Source: Streptomyces sp. V1I1 (GTDB lineage Bacteria > Actinomycetota > Actinomycetes > Streptomycetales > Streptomycetaceae). From it: DNA of 64,000 nt. Where the stretch lies: the NCBI RefSeq assembly GCF_030817355.1, contig NZ_JAUSZH010000001.1:744001-808000 (forward strand), read 5' to 3'. Below are positions 16,019 through 25,414 of the stretch, piece after piece. The notes beneath the pieces are model-generated. The model was not told where the DNA came from. It worked only from the letters and a program-made list of their open reading frames with translations, and did no database searches. Each line of letters opens with the position of its first letter. The stretch's first letter is position 1. A program made the position numbers and the translations under genes.

Positions 16019-16966
16019 ATGCGTCGTACCGCTTCGCCATTGTCGCTGGTCCTGTTGGGTATCGGCGTCTTTCTGCTCGTACTGGCTCCGATGCTCGCCT
16101 GGTACGTCGAGCCACGCGCCAAACGCACCCCGACCGATGTCGATGTCACCACGGTCTTCACCGGCACCGGCGAATACTTCGACACCAAGAGCCTCAGACC
16201 CGTCCAGGAGAAACCAATCACCATCACCCGACGAGTGCTGGGCGATGTCGCCGCGAGCGAGCGCAGCGGGCGGGCGGTGTGGGACGTGTCCACGGCCATC
16301 GACACCCCCGACACGCTGGCCTTCCGCGACCCGCGCAGGTCCTACCAGTGGACGCTGGAGCGCTGGGTGACCGACCGCCGGACCAACGCTCCGGTGCACT
16401 GCTGCGGAGAGACGCCGGAGTACCAGGGCGAGGCCTACCTCAAGTTCCCCTTCGACGTGCAGAAACGGGGTTACGCCTGGTGGGACAGCACGCTGGGAGC
16501 CACCGTCCGGTTGGAGTTCAAGGGCACCAAGAAGGTCGCGGGCTACGAGGGTTACCGGTTCACCGGATCCGTGAAGGACACCCGGACGGGCACCCGGCAG
16601 GTACCGGGGCGGCTGGTCGGCGTGCCGAAGCAGAGCCAGGTGCATGCCGAGGAGTGGTACGCCAACGACGGCATCGAGCTCGTCGTCGACCGGCGGACCG
16701 GCCGCGTCATGAACGCGAGTATCGCTCCCCGCAAGACGCTGCGCGCGCCCGGTTCCGATGAGGCGAAGGTGGTCCTGCTGGACAGCGCGGGGCTGGAGTT
16801 CACCCCGGAGACCCAGCGCGAGCAGGTGGCTCTGGCGAAGGCGGACAGCGGCAGACTGCGGGCGCTGGGTGACACCGCGCCGATCGGCGCGGGAGCGGCC
16901 GGGCTCGTGCTGGCGGCTGCGGGTGTCGTACTCGTCGTGCGCGGAAGGGAACGCCCGAATCCCTAG
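16019..16966 (+). CDS. DUF3068 (PorA-like) membrane protein
   Basis: 315 aa from ATG 16019 (GGGAG 8 nt upstream; GTG 16010 is possible). One helix near the N-terminus (about 8-27, LSLVLLGIGVFLLVLAPMLA), a long extracytoplasmic domain and one C-terminal helix (about 283-305) give a hairpin topology. Motifs such as WYVEPRAKRTPTDVD, DTLAFRDPRRSYQWTLERWV and VHCCGETPEYQGEAYLKFPF fit DUF3068. In Corynebacteriales members of this family sit with arabinan and mycolate envelope genes. Function is unknown; the domain may handle lipid-linked saccharides. First gene of the envelope cluster, 170 bp before the glycosyltransferase. Confidence 0.87.
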   Translation: MRRTASPLSLVLLGIGVFLLVLAPMLAWYVEPRAKRTPTDVDVTTVFTGTGEYFDTKSLRPVQEKPITITRRVLGDVAASERSGRAVWDVSTAIDTPDTLAFRDPRRSYQWTLERWVTDRRTNAPVHCCGETPEYQGEAYLKFPFDVQKRGYAWWDSTLGATVRLEFKGTKKVAGYEGYRFTGSVKDTRTGTRQVPGRLVGVPKQSQVHAEEWYANDGIELVVDRRTGRVMNASIAPRKTLRAPGSDEAKVVLLDSAGLEFTPETQREQVALAKADSGRLRALGDTAPIGAGAAGLVLAAAGVVLVVRGRERPNP

Positions 16967-17136
16967 AAATGCGCACAATGTGATGGAGCGTCAGCTCCAG
17001 GACAGGCCAAATTTGTCACCGCCGTGAGTAGCGGCGTCGAACAGCCGGGCGGACACTACCAACCCCACCCCGCCGTCAACCGCTCGCGCCACCAACATCC
17101 CCCACCGTCCCGCACCCGAGGCGAGTTGGAGCTCGA

Positions 17137-18294
17137 ATGCCCCAGCACGTACCCCCCATGTTGCGCGCGCCAGTCCCCCACCATCCGCCGAAGTCCCCGC
17201 AGCACGGCCCTCCGTCCGGCCCTCCTCCGCATCCCCGCCGGATCGTCTTCCTCGCCCGCCGCGACCTCGGCAACCCGGCCGCCGGCGGCTCCGAACTGCT
17301 CATCGACCGTATCGCCGACGGGCTCACCGCTCACGGACACCAGGTCACGCTCCTGTGCGGCGGTCCCGCTGCCTTCCGCGACTACCGTGTGGTCTCGGCC
17401 GGCTCGGACGCCGGACACTTCCTGCGCGCCCGCCGCGCCTTCGAACGGCAGGTCGGTGACTGCGACCTGTTCGTCGAGGTGTGCAACGGCATGCCGTACC
17501 TCGCCCCGCTGTGGCACCGTGGACCGACGCTCTGCCTGGTCAACCATGTGCACACCGACATCTGGGGCGAGCGTTTCCCCGGCCCCGCCGCCAGGCTCGG
17601 CAAAAGGCTCGAGCGCTGGGCACTGACCCGCGCCCACAGCGGCAACCTGCTGGTCGCCGTCTCCCCTTCGACGGCGGACGCGCTCCACGGCCTCGGTGTC
17701 CCGCGCGAGCGGATCCGGCTCGTCCACAACGGTGTCGAGGAGCCGGGCCCGCTCGCCCCCACATCGGCAGAGCCGCTGTTTCTCGCCGTGGGACGCCTCG
17801 TCGAATACAAGCGGATAGAGCTGCTGCTGCGTCTGTGGGAGAGGGTCAGACCGGTCACCGGAGGCCGGCTGGTCATCGTGGGTGACGGGCCGGAACGGGC
17901 CAGGCTGGAAGCCCTCGCCGGGCCCGGCGTGACCTTCACCGGCCGGGTCTCGGAGGCCGAGAAGCACCGGCTGCTGTGCGCGGCCTGGGTGTTGCTGCAC
18001 CCCTCGCTCGTCGAGGGCTGGGGGCTGGTGGTGACCGAGGCGGCGGCCCGGTCCACGCCTGCCATCGGCTTCGACGTGCCCGGACTCAGAGACTCGATCG
18101 AGGACGGCGTCACCGGCCTCCTCGCCCGCGGCGAGAGCTCGTTCGCTGCGGCCTGGTGCACGCTGGCGCTCAGCCCCGAGCGGCGTGAGGCGCTCGGCCG
18201 GGCGGCCGGGCAGCGGGCCGCGGACTTCCACTGGGGCGCCACGGTCCGGCAGTTCCGGGCGGCGGCCGCGGAGGCCGCCATGCAGCGGAGGTGA
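17137..18294 (+). CDS. GT4-family glycosyltransferase
   Basis: 385 aa, GT-B fold. The N-terminal acceptor domain begins after a 35-residue Pro-rich leader with IVFLARRDLGNPAAGGSELL (glycine-rich nucleotide-sugar loop). The C-terminal domain shows LFLAVGRLVEYKRIELLLRL, LVIVGDGPERARLEAL and the EX7E retaining-transferase motif in EGWGLVVTE. No membrane helix is present, so it acts at the inner membrane face, adding a sugar to a lipid-linked or protein acceptor. GGAG precedes the ATG by 6 nt. The methyltransferase start follows 7 bp after its stop, so they are co-transcribed. Confidence 0.92.
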   Translation: MPQHVPPMLRAPVPHHPPKSPQHGPPSGPPPHPRRIVFLARRDLGNPAAGGSELLIDRIADGLTAHGHQVTLLCGGPAAFRDYRVVSAGSDAGHFLRARRAFERQVGDCDLFVEVCNGMPYLAPLWHRGPTLCLVNHVHTDIWGERFPGPAARLGKRLERWALTRAHSGNLLVAVSPSTADALHGLGVPRERIRLVHNGVEEPGPLAPTSAEPLFLAVGRLVEYKRIELLLRLWERVRPVTGGRLVIVGDGPERARLEALAGPGVTFTGRVSEAEKHRLLCAAWVLLHPSLVEGWGLVVTEAAARSTPAIGFDVPGLRDSIEDGVTGLLARGESSFAAAWCTLALSPERREALGRAAGQRAADFHWGATVRQFRAAAAEAAMQRR

Positions 18295-18301
18295 TGCGGC
18301 G

Positions 18302-19072
18302 GTGAAGGATCCCTCCATACGCAGGTCCATCACGCTCTTCCGGGCGTTCATGGGCGAGCAGACCGACCCGGACCGGTGCTACAGCCTGCTCGCCCAGGAT
18401 GCGGCCGACCAGCTGGAGCGGCAGACGCCCCTGCACGACCGGCTGGTGGTGGATGTGGGCGGCGGACGCGGCCACTTCACCGAGGAGTTCCGGCGGCGCG
18501 GTGCGCAGAGCTATCTCTTCGAGCCCGATCTGCGGGAACTGGGCGCGCGGGGCACCGTCCCCGCGGGCTCGGTGGTCGCCGACGGCTATCTGCTGCCCCT
18601 GGCCGACGGCGTCGCAGACGTCTGCTTCTCCTCCAACGTGCTGGAGCACGTCGCCGATCCGCAGACATTCCTCAGCGAGCTGATCCGCGTCACCCGCCCG
18701 GGCGGGCTGATCTACGTCTCGTTCACCAACTGGCTCTCCCCCTGGGGCGGTCACGAGTGGGCGCCCTGGCACTACCTGGGTGCCGACCGTGCCCGCGCCC
18801 GGTACCTGAGACGGACCGGACGCCCCGCCAAGCACGCACTCGGCGAGAACCTCTTCGCGATCCACATCGGCCCGACCCTGCGTCAGGTGCGCGCCCGCGA
18901 CGACGTGTCCCTCGTAACGGCCCGCTCGCGGTACTGGCCGTTCCTCGCACAGGCCGTCACCCGCGTTCCGGGCCTGCGCGAGATCGCCACCTGGAACCTC
19001 CTCCTCATCCTCCGGCGCCGAACAGAAACGGCAGCAGCGATGAACAGTCAACTGCGAGCCACCCGTGGCTGA
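18302..19072 (+). CDS. Class I SAM-dependent methyltransferase (UbiE/Methyltransf_11 type)
   Basis: 256 aa from GTG 18302; GGAGGTGAT, which includes the previous gene's stop, is the ribosome binding site. The SAM motif I is LVVDVGGGRGHFTEEF, followed by FEPD (acidic residue that binds ribose) and DVCFSSNVLEHVADP (motif II/III), then RVTRPGGLIYVSF. The C-terminal part (TNWLSPWGGHEWAPWHYLG) is typical of enzymes that modify sugars or lipid-linked glycans. Placement between a GT4 enzyme and an arabinofuranosyltransferase-like protein suggests O-methylation of the same glycan. It overlaps the next gene by 8 bp. Confidence 0.88.
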   Translation: MKDPSIRRSITLFRAFMGEQTDPDRCYSLLAQDAADQLERQTPLHDRLVVDVGGGRGHFTEEFRRRGAQSYLFEPDLRELGARGTVPAGSVVADGYLLPLADGVADVCFSSNVLEHVADPQTFLSELIRVTRPGGLIYVSFTNWLSPWGGHEWAPWHYLGADRARARYLRRTGRPAKHALGENLFAIHIGPTLRQVRARDDVSLVTARSRYWPFLAQAVTRVPGLREIATWNLLLILRRRTETAAAMNSQLRATRG

Positions 19073-22000
19073 GACGACGTTGACCCTCCCCCCGAGCCGG
19101 CCCGGACGGCCCCGGCCCACCGCACCGCCGCCCCAGCCGGCCGGCCGGCCGCGCCGCAGATCGTGGCTGCTGGCCTTCTGGGCGGCGGTCTTCGTCGCGT
19201 TCCTCTCCGTCTCACCGGGCAGGATGACCTTCGAGACCAAGCTCGGAGTGGTCGCCGACCCATGGAAGTTCATCGGCGACCTCGGGGAGCTGTGGCAGAG
19301 CCGCGCCGGTTTCGGCGGACTCTCCAACCAGTACGCCGGATACGCCTTCCCGACCCTCCCGTACTACGCACTCACCGACCTCGCGCACATCCCGGTGTGG
19401 CTTGCCGAGCGGCTGTGGCTCTCGCTAATCGTGGCCACCGCGTTCTGGGGCGCCCTGCGGCTCGCCGAGCGCATGGACATCGGCAGCGCACGGACCCGGC
19501 TGCTCGGCGCCGTCGGCTACGCGCTGTGGCCCACCTTCACCATCGTCGTCGGCTCCACCTCGGCGGCCGCGCTCCCCGGCTCGATGCTTCCGTGGGTGCT
19601 GCTGCCGCTCACCGGCACCCGCACCAGCCCACGGGTGGCCGCGGCCACGTCGGCTCTGCTGATCCCCTTCATGGGCGGGGTCAACGCGGCATCGACGCTC
19701 GCCTCCCTGCTGCCAGTAGGGCTCTATCTGCTCAGCCGCCCGGCAGGTCCCCGCAAGCGCGCCCTGATCGCCTGGTGGGTTCCCGGTGTCGTGCTCGCCA
19801 CCGCCTGGTGGGTGATCCCCTTGCTGCTGCTCGGCGTCTACGGCGAGGACTTCATGCCGTACGTCGAACAGGCCGACACCACGACCGGCACGATGTCGGC
19901 GACCGAACTGCTGCGCGGCGCCGGCAACTGGGTCGCCTACCTCCACTTCGGCGAAGCCTGGCTGCCCGCCGGCTGGACCGTGGCGACGGCGACGGTCACC
20001 ATTCTCGGCTCGGCGTTCGCCGCCGCGTTGGGGCTCGGAGGCCTGGCCCGGCGCGATCTGCCCGAGCGCCGCTGGCTGCTGCTCACCGTGCTGGTCGTCG
20101 TCCTGATCGCCCTGGCCGGATACGCCGGTTCCTTCGGCGCGCCCTTCCACGACGGGGTCCGGGACTGGCTGAACGGGTCGCTGCGGCCCTTCAGGAGCAT
20201 CTACAAGTTCCAGCCCGGGCTCGCACTCGCGCTCGCTTTCGGGCTGATGCACCTGGTGGCGGCGGCGAGCGAGAGCCGCGGCGCCCGGCCGTTCCCCGCG
20301 CGGCGTTACGCCCCCGTGATCGCCACGCTGCTGGTACTGCCCGGTCTGGCCTGGCCGTACGTGAACGGGACGATCCTGCAGCCCGGCGCCTTCAAGAAGC
20401 TGCCGGGCCAGTGGACGCAGGCCGCCGACTGGCTGGAGAAGAACTCGCCCGACAGCCGTGCCCTCGTCGTCCCCGCCACCTCCCACGGCCTCTACACCTG
20501 GGGCTCTCCCATCGACCAGCCCTTCGACGTGCTCGCCGACTCCCCTTGGGCACAGCGGGACTTCGTGCCCTTCGGGACGCCCGGCTCGCGACGAGCGATG
20601 GACGCGGTGGAGCAGGCGCTCATGAGTGGCAGCGAAGTTCCGGGCCTGCGCGACTACTTGTCGCGCGCCGGCCTCTACTTCGTCGTCGTACGCAACGACC
20701 TCGACCCGGACCAGATCGGATACGTCCCGCCGATCACCGTGAAGCGCACCCTGGAGGCCTCCGGCTACCGGAGAGTCGCCGGATTCGACCCGGTACTCAC
20801 CGGCGGCCGGATCCCCAGCGGCACACCGTTGCAGGTCCAGGGCATCTTCCCGCGGATGCAGGCCGTCGAGATCTACGAACCGGCCGGCAACGCCCGGCGG
20901 CCCGGCCAGGCCGGCCTTCAGGCAGTCGCAGACACCGCCGTGGTCAGCGGCGGCCCCGAAGCGCTGCTGCAACTGTCCGCCGATCCGCGACTGCGGAACC
21001 GCCCCACCGTGCTCACCGGGGACAACCACCCGGGGCTCGGCACACCTGCCGCGCAGTACGTCGCGGACGGGCTGCGCCGCGCCGACACCCGCTTCGGGCT
21101 GGTCAACAGCAACACCTCGTACACCTACACCGCGGATGAACGGAACCCCACCGGGAGCCTGCAGGACCCGGGCGAGCAACCGCGGCAGATCCTGCCGATG
21201 AAGGGCACCGGGCACCAGACGACGGCCGTCCTGCGGGGCGCCGCCTCGGTGACCGCATCCAGCAGTGGCAACTGGCTGTTCCACCTGCCGCAGTACGACC
21301 CGGTGAACGCCTTCGACGGCAACCCGGGGACCGCGTGGGCCGAGGGCAGTGCCAAAAACGCCGCGGGCCAGTGGCTCCGTATCGGCTTCTCCTCGCCCAC
21401 CGACATCCCCGCCTCGCTTCAGCTCACTCCGCTGCCCGGCGACGGAATGCGGGCCGCCCCCACATTCGTACGGGTCGAGACCGACCACGGCTTCGAGGAC
21501 AGCCCGCTGGCACCGAACGGAAACCCGCAGCCGGTCAAGGCACCCGCAGGGCAGGCCAAGTGGCTGAAGATCACCGTCCTGGCGGCCCAGTCCCCGAAGG
21601 CCGGACTGGGTGGCGCGGGCTTCAGCGAGGTCTCCGTCCCCGGCGTCCAGGTGACCCGGCTGCTCCGGCTTCCCACCGACGCGCGCGACACCGAGGCCCG
21701 GGCGGAGGTGTTCTCGCTCCACCGCGGCAGCGACCCGGGCGGTCTCTCGCCTGCCTCGGCAGAGGAGGGCCTGCACCGTCGGCTCAGCGTCGGCCGGGGC
21801 GGAGACTTCGCCGTCACCGCTCAGGCGCTGCCGGTGCCGGGCGAGGCGCTCGACCGGCTCGTCACGGGCGCCGATCCGCGGCAGGGGCGGCGGATCACGG
21901 CGACCGCCGACTCGACCAGCCGACTCGGGAACGGCCTCAGTCCCCGCAATCTCGTCGATGAGGACCTGACCACCGCGTGGATCGCCGGCGACCGGCCGGT

Positions 22001-23342
22001 CATCCATCTGCGCTGGCCCGGCCGGAAGACCATCGACGAGATCGTCCTCGCGGCCGCGGGCGGACTCTCCACCCGGCCCGAGCAGATACTGATCAGCACC
22101 CCGAACGGCGCCGTGACGGCCGGCGTCGACGAGAACGGCCTGGCCCGCTTCGAGCCGATCACCACGGACCGGCTCGACATCACCATCAGCCGGGCCGCGC
22201 CGATGACCGTCCACAACCCCGTTGCCGACAACCGGATGCAGTTGCCGGTCGGCCTCAGCGAGGTCTACGTTCCGGCGCTCGCCGACCTTCGCACACCGCC
22301 CCCGGCCTCGCACTTGAGGTTCTCCGTGCCGTGCGGCGAAGGCCCTCCCGTCGCCGTCGACGGCACGCTGCACGCCACGAGCGCGTCGGGAACGGTGCGC
22401 GACCTGACGGAGCGCCGGCCGGTCGAGGTCAAGCTCTGCCGGACACCGGACGGCACTCTTGCGCTGGGCCGAGGGCTGCACCAGGTGGAGGCGGGCGACG
22501 AAGGTCCCCTCGCCCTCACCGACATCACGCTGACCCGCGGCGAGGTCCGGCCGACCGCCGTGAGCGAACAGCGGGCGGTAACCACAACCGACTGGCGCGG
22601 CGACCGGCGGTCCGTCACCGTCGGCGCGGGCGAGGCCGGCTACCTCCAGATGTACGAGAACGTAAACGACGGCTGGAAGGCCACCCTGAACGGCAAGAAG
22701 CTGATCCCGTTGCGGATCGACGGCTGGCAGCAGGCCTGGCTGATCCCCGCAGGCGCGGGCGGCACGGTCGAGCTCGAGTACGAGCCCGTGCTGATCTACG
22801 ACATCGGGCTGATCGGCGGCGCGGTGGCGGTGGCCCTGCTCGCGGGTCTCGCGCTCGTACGCCGCCGGGGCTCCACCCCGGCCGCCGCGGAAATGGCCCC
22901 GCCGGCGCCCGGATGGGTTCTGGGCTGCGTCGCGCTGACCCTCGTGGTCGCGGTCGTGGCGGGTCCCTTCGCACTGATCGTCCCCGCGCTGGCGGTAGTT
23001 GCCCGCCTGCGGCACTCCCTGCTGGTGCCGATCGCAGCGGTGGCGATGGCCGGCGCCGGGATCGCGGCCGCGACGGGGGCGGGCGATCCGGTGTCCGCCG
23101 GCCAGGGTGCGTTCGGCCCGCCGGCCCAACTGCTGGCGCTCATCGCGCTGTGCGCCGCCGTGGTCACCGTGGACCGGCGGGTGCGGGGCACACCTGCGTC
23201 GGCGGCTCCTGATCCGCAGACCCTGCCCCAGCGGGTGCCGTCGGGAAACGGCCTTGCCGAGCGCCCCGGGCCGGGCCCGGGGCCCGACCCTGATCCGCCC
23301 GGCATCGGACCGTTCAACACAAGGGAGGCCCCGCCGAGATGA
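19065..23342 (+). CDS. AftD-like alpha-(1->3)-arabinofuranosyltransferase family protein (GT-C)
   Basis: 1425 aa from GTG 19065, translationally coupled to the methyltransferase. The N-terminal 450 residues contain about 10-11 membrane helices. The first periplasmic loop carries TKLGVVADPWKFIGDLGELW, the conserved Asp region of mycobacterial AftD, and SNQYAGYAFPTLPYYAL. Residues about 450-1230 are extracytoplasmic, with two discoidin/CBM-like modules (AFDGNPGTAWAEGSAKNAAG; LVDEDLTTAWIAGDRPVIHL). C-terminal helices follow at about 1245-1265 and 1290-1380. In mycobacteria AftD branches arabinan using decaprenyl-phospho-arabinose. Streptomyces has no arabinogalactan, so donor and acceptor here are unknown. 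Confidence 0.9.
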   Translation: MAETTLTLPPSRPGRPRPTAPPPQPAGRPRRRSWLLAFWAAVFVAFLSVSPGRMTFETKLGVVADPWKFIGDLGELWQSRAGFGGLSNQYAGYAFPTLPYYALTDLAHIPVWLAERLWLSLIVATAFWGALRLAERMDIGSARTRLLGAVGYALWPTFTIVVGSTSAAALPGSMLPWVLLPLTGTRTSPRVAAATSALLIPFMGGVNAASTLASLLPVGLYLLSRPAGPRKRALIAWWVPGVVLATAWWVIPLLLLGVYGEDFMPYVEQADTTTGTMSATELLRGAGNWVAYLHFGEAWLPAGWTVATATVTILGSAFAAALGLGGLARRDLPERRWLLLTVLVVVLIALAGYAGSFGAPFHDGVRDWLNGSLRPFRSIYKFQPGLALALAFGLMHLVAAASESRGARPFPARRYAPVIATLLVLPGLAWPYVNGTILQPGAFKKLPGQWTQAADWLEKNSPDSRALVVPATSHGLYTWGSPIDQPFDVLADSPWAQRDFVPFGTPGSRRAMDAVEQALMSGSEVPGLRDYLSRAGLYFVVVRNDLDPDQIGYVPPITVKRTLEASGYRRVAGFDPVLTGGRIPSGTPLQVQGIFPRMQAVEIYEPAGNARRPGQAGLQAVADTAVVSGGPEALLQLSADPRLRNRPTVLTGDNHPGLGTPAAQYVADGLRRADTRFGLVNSNTSYTYTADERNPTGSLQDPGEQPRQILPMKGTGHQTTAVLRGAASVTASSSGNWLFHLPQYDPVNAFDGNPGTAWAEGSAKNAAGQWLRIGFSSPTDIPASLQLTPLPGDGMRAAPTFVRVETDHGFEDSPLAPNGNPQPVKAPAGQAKWLKITVLAAQSPKAGLGGAGFSEVSVPGVQVTRLLRLPTDARDTEARAEVFSLHRGSDPGGLSPASAEEGLHRRLSVGRGGDFAVTAQALPVPGEALDRLVTGADPRQGRRITATADSTSRLGNGLSPRNLVDEDLTTAWIAGDRPVIHLRWPGRKTIDEIVLAAAGGLSTRPEQILISTPNGAVTAGVDENGLARFEPITTDRLDITISRAAPMTVHNPVADNRMQLPVGLSEVYVPALADLRTPPPASHLRFSVPCGEGPPVAVDGTLHATSASGTVRDLTERRPVEVKLCRTPDGTLALGRGLHQVEAGDEGPLALTDITLTRGEVRPTAVSEQRAVTTTDWRGDRRSVTVGAGEAGYLQMYENVNDGWKATLNGKKLIPLRIDGWQQAWLIPAGAGGTVELEYEPVLIYDIGLIGGAVAVALLAGLALVRRRGSTPAAAEMAPPAPGWVLGCVALTLVVAVVAGPFALIVPALAVVARLRHSLLVPIAAVAMAGAGIAAATGAGDPVSAGQGAFGPPAQLLALIALCAAVVTVDRRVRGTPASAAPDPQTLPQRVPSGNGLAERPGPGPGPDPDPPGIGPFNTREAPPR

Positions 23343-24694
23343 CCGCCCTGCAACCCGCCCGGCCCGGGCCCCCGGCCGACCCCGCTCCGGGCCGGATTCC
23401 GTTTCCGGTTGTCGATGAGATCTCCCGGCACTGCCTCCGTGAGGAGGAGCCCGAGACCGTACACATAGAGGTGCGCCTGCCCCGGCAGCCGGATCCGGAA
23501 CGGCTTCGGGCCGCGTTCGGCGAGGCCTTGCGCCGGCACCCGCGGATTCTGGTGCGCGAGGCACCCGGCCCCTGGTACCGGCGGCGCTACGAGTGGGAGT
23601 TGACCGGCATCCCGGACGTGGATCCGGTGAGCTTCCCGGAGCCGGGGCCCGGTGCGCTGGAGCGTGCCAGGGTCAAAGCGCTGTCCGAAGCTCCGCCGCT
23701 GTCCGTTTCCCCGCCCGTCCGGCTGGACGTGGTGAGGCCGTCCTCGACGGGCAGCTCGTGTGTGCTGCTGTTGACGCTCAACCACACCGCCCTGGACGGG
23801 CCCGCCTGTCTGCGCGTGCTGGCCACGGCCGCCGAGCTGTACGGCGGCGCCGCCGTCTCCCCCACGTCACCGGTACGCAATCCGGTCGGCGCGGCGGGGC
23901 GGCCGGTTCCACAACCGCCCGCCCGCATGGTCGGCCCGGCCCGGCCCGCTCGTGTGGCACCCGCGACCGGCGTCCGGGGTACCGGCGGAAACGGCCTGCT
24001 GCTGGCCGATCTGCCGGTGCCGCGCCGGCCGGCCGGGGCCGGCTACACCGTCAACGACCAACTCCTCGTCGCCACCTGCCTGATGATCGCCCGCTGGAAC
24101 CGGCTGCACGATGCCCCTCCCCGCCCGATGCGCATCACCATGCCCGTCGACGACCGGCCCCGCGGCGCCGAGATGCCCATCGGAAACGGCACCCGTCTCG
24201 TCGAGGTCGGATTCGGGGCGCAGGAGTACGCGCGGGAGCCAGGCCCCGAGGCTGTCGCCGCCATGCTTCACCGCACCGCGGAGAGCACCCGCGCCCTGAA
24301 GTCGGCACCCCGCCCTCAACTCGGCCACGCCGCCGCCCTCCTGACCGCACCCGCCCTGCCCGTCGGGATGCGGGCCGCCCTGACCCGTGGCATTCGGTGG
24401 GCTGCCGCTCCCTGGACCTCGACGACGCTGCTCAGCAACATCGGGCGCATTCCGTACCCGCTGGACTTCGCGGAGGCCGGCCGGGCGGAGGCCGTCTGGT
24501 TCTCGGCTCCCGCCGCGATGCCGCGCGGGCTGACCGTGACCACCGCCAGCACGGGGGGACGACTGCATCTGGCGCTGCGCTGGTCGCGCGCGCTCCTCGA
24601 CGACGCGGCGGGGCAGCGGCTGTGCGACTTCTTCACGGAGTATCTGGCGGCCATGGCGGCCCTGCCGGCCACGTCAGGAGGTGACGGGCCATGA
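23339..24694 (+). CDS. Condensation/PapA-type acyltransferase
   Basis: 451 aa starting inside the stop of the AftD-like gene (ATGA). The chloramphenicol-acetyltransferase/condensation fold is shown by the active-site motif LNHTALDGPA (HxxxDG; His149, Asp153, Gly154), an N-terminal EISRHCLREEEPETVHIEVR segment and the late MPVDDRPRGAEMPIGNGTRL and TLLSNIGRIPYPL motifs, the latter like the 'DFGWG'-region of PapA enzymes. These acyltransferases esterify hydroxyls of sugars or lipids with acyl-CoA or carrier-bound acyl groups. No carrier protein is nearby, so an acyl-CoA donor is likelier. It would acylate the cluster's glycan. Confidence 0.82.
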   Translation: MTALQPARPGPPADPAPGRIPFPVVDEISRHCLREEEPETVHIEVRLPRQPDPERLRAAFGEALRRHPRILVREAPGPWYRRRYEWELTGIPDVDPVSFPEPGPGALERARVKALSEAPPLSVSPPVRLDVVRPSSTGSSCVLLLTLNHTALDGPACLRVLATAAELYGGAAVSPTSPVRNPVGAAGRPVPQPPARMVGPARPARVAPATGVRGTGGNGLLLADLPVPRRPAGAGYTVNDQLLVATCLMIARWNRLHDAPPRPMRITMPVDDRPRGAEMPIGNGTRLVEVGFGAQEYAREPGPEAVAAMLHRTAESTRALKSAPRPQLGHAAALLTAPALPVGMRAALTRGIRWAAAPWTSTTLLSNIGRIPYPLDFAEAGRAEAVWFSAPAAMPRGLTVTTASTGGRLHLALRWSRALLDDAAGQRLCDFFTEYLAAMAALPATSGGDGP

Positions 24695-25410
24695 CGGGAA
24701 CTCTCCCCGCGGGGCTGCGCGAGTTCTACGAGAACCCGGCCGTCCCCGTCGCCTCCGGAGACGAGCGCAGCCGCCGCCAGGCACTGATGCTGGCCCGAGT
24801 TCTGCCCCCTGAGCCCTCCCTCGTCGTCGACGTCGGCTGCGGCGACGGCTCCGCGGCGGCCACCGCGGGTCCACTCCTCCCCCATCACCGGATCGTCGGT
24901 GTCGACTGGTCCCAGGACGCGCTGCGCCGGGCCGCCACCCGGATGAACCATGTAGTGCGGGGTGAACTGACCTCGGGCGGCCTGCCGTTGGCCGACGCGA
25001 CCGCCGACGCCGTGCTCTTCAGCGAGGTGATCGAGCATCTGGTGGATCCCGACAGTGCGATGGACGAGCTTCGCCGCATCCTCAAACCGGGCGGCCATCT
25101 GATGCTCTCCACCCCGAACCTGGCCGCCTGGTACAACCGGTTGCTGCTGGCCGCGGGAGTGCAGCCCGTCTTCTCGGAGGTCAGCCTGCGTGCCATTCAC
25201 GGCCGGCCGGGATCCCAAGTGGTCGGCCATCTGCGCCTGTTCACCGCCCGTGCCCTGCGGGGATTCCTCACCGCCGCGGGCTTCGAGGTGGTCGCCCTGG
25301 CCGGCGCGCCCTTCCACGGTGTCCCGCGCCCACTGCGCCTTGTGGACCGGGCCGCCTGTGCCGCGCCATCCATGGCCTCCATCCTCCTGGTGCACGCCAG
25401 GCGGGTGTAG
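24691..25410 (+). CDS. Class I SAM-dependent methyltransferase
   Basis: 239 aa, ATGA-coupled to the acyltransferase. Motif I VVDVGCGDGSAAATAG, motif II VGVDWSQDALRRA, motif III ADAVLFSEVIEHLVDPDSAM and LKPGGHLMLSTPNLAAWYNR are all intact; the last is characteristic of Methyltransf_11/23 enzymes acting on polyketide, sugar or lipid substrates. The gene product lacks membrane helices. As the second of three methyltransferases in the cluster it presumably modifies a different position. Confidence 0.9.
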   Translation: MTGTLPAGLREFYENPAVPVASGDERSRRQALMLARVLPPEPSLVVDVGCGDGSAAATAGPLLPHHRIVGVDWSQDALRRAATRMNHVVRGELTSGGLPLADATADAVLFSEVIEHLVDPDSAMDELRRILKPGGHLMLSTPNLAAWYNRLLLAAGVQPVFSEVSLRAIHGRPGSQVVGHLRLFTARALRGFLTAAGFEVVALAGAPFHGVPRPLRLVDRAACAAPSMASILLVHARRV

Positions 25411-25414
25411 CGCC

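Noticed and set aside
19425..23564. 1379-codon open frame on the reverse strand opposite the AftD-like gene
   Set aside because: It is an antisense shadow produced by third-position GC bias. Its translation is low-complexity Arg/Gly/Pro/Val-rich with no domain, while the forward frame has helices and AftD motifs.
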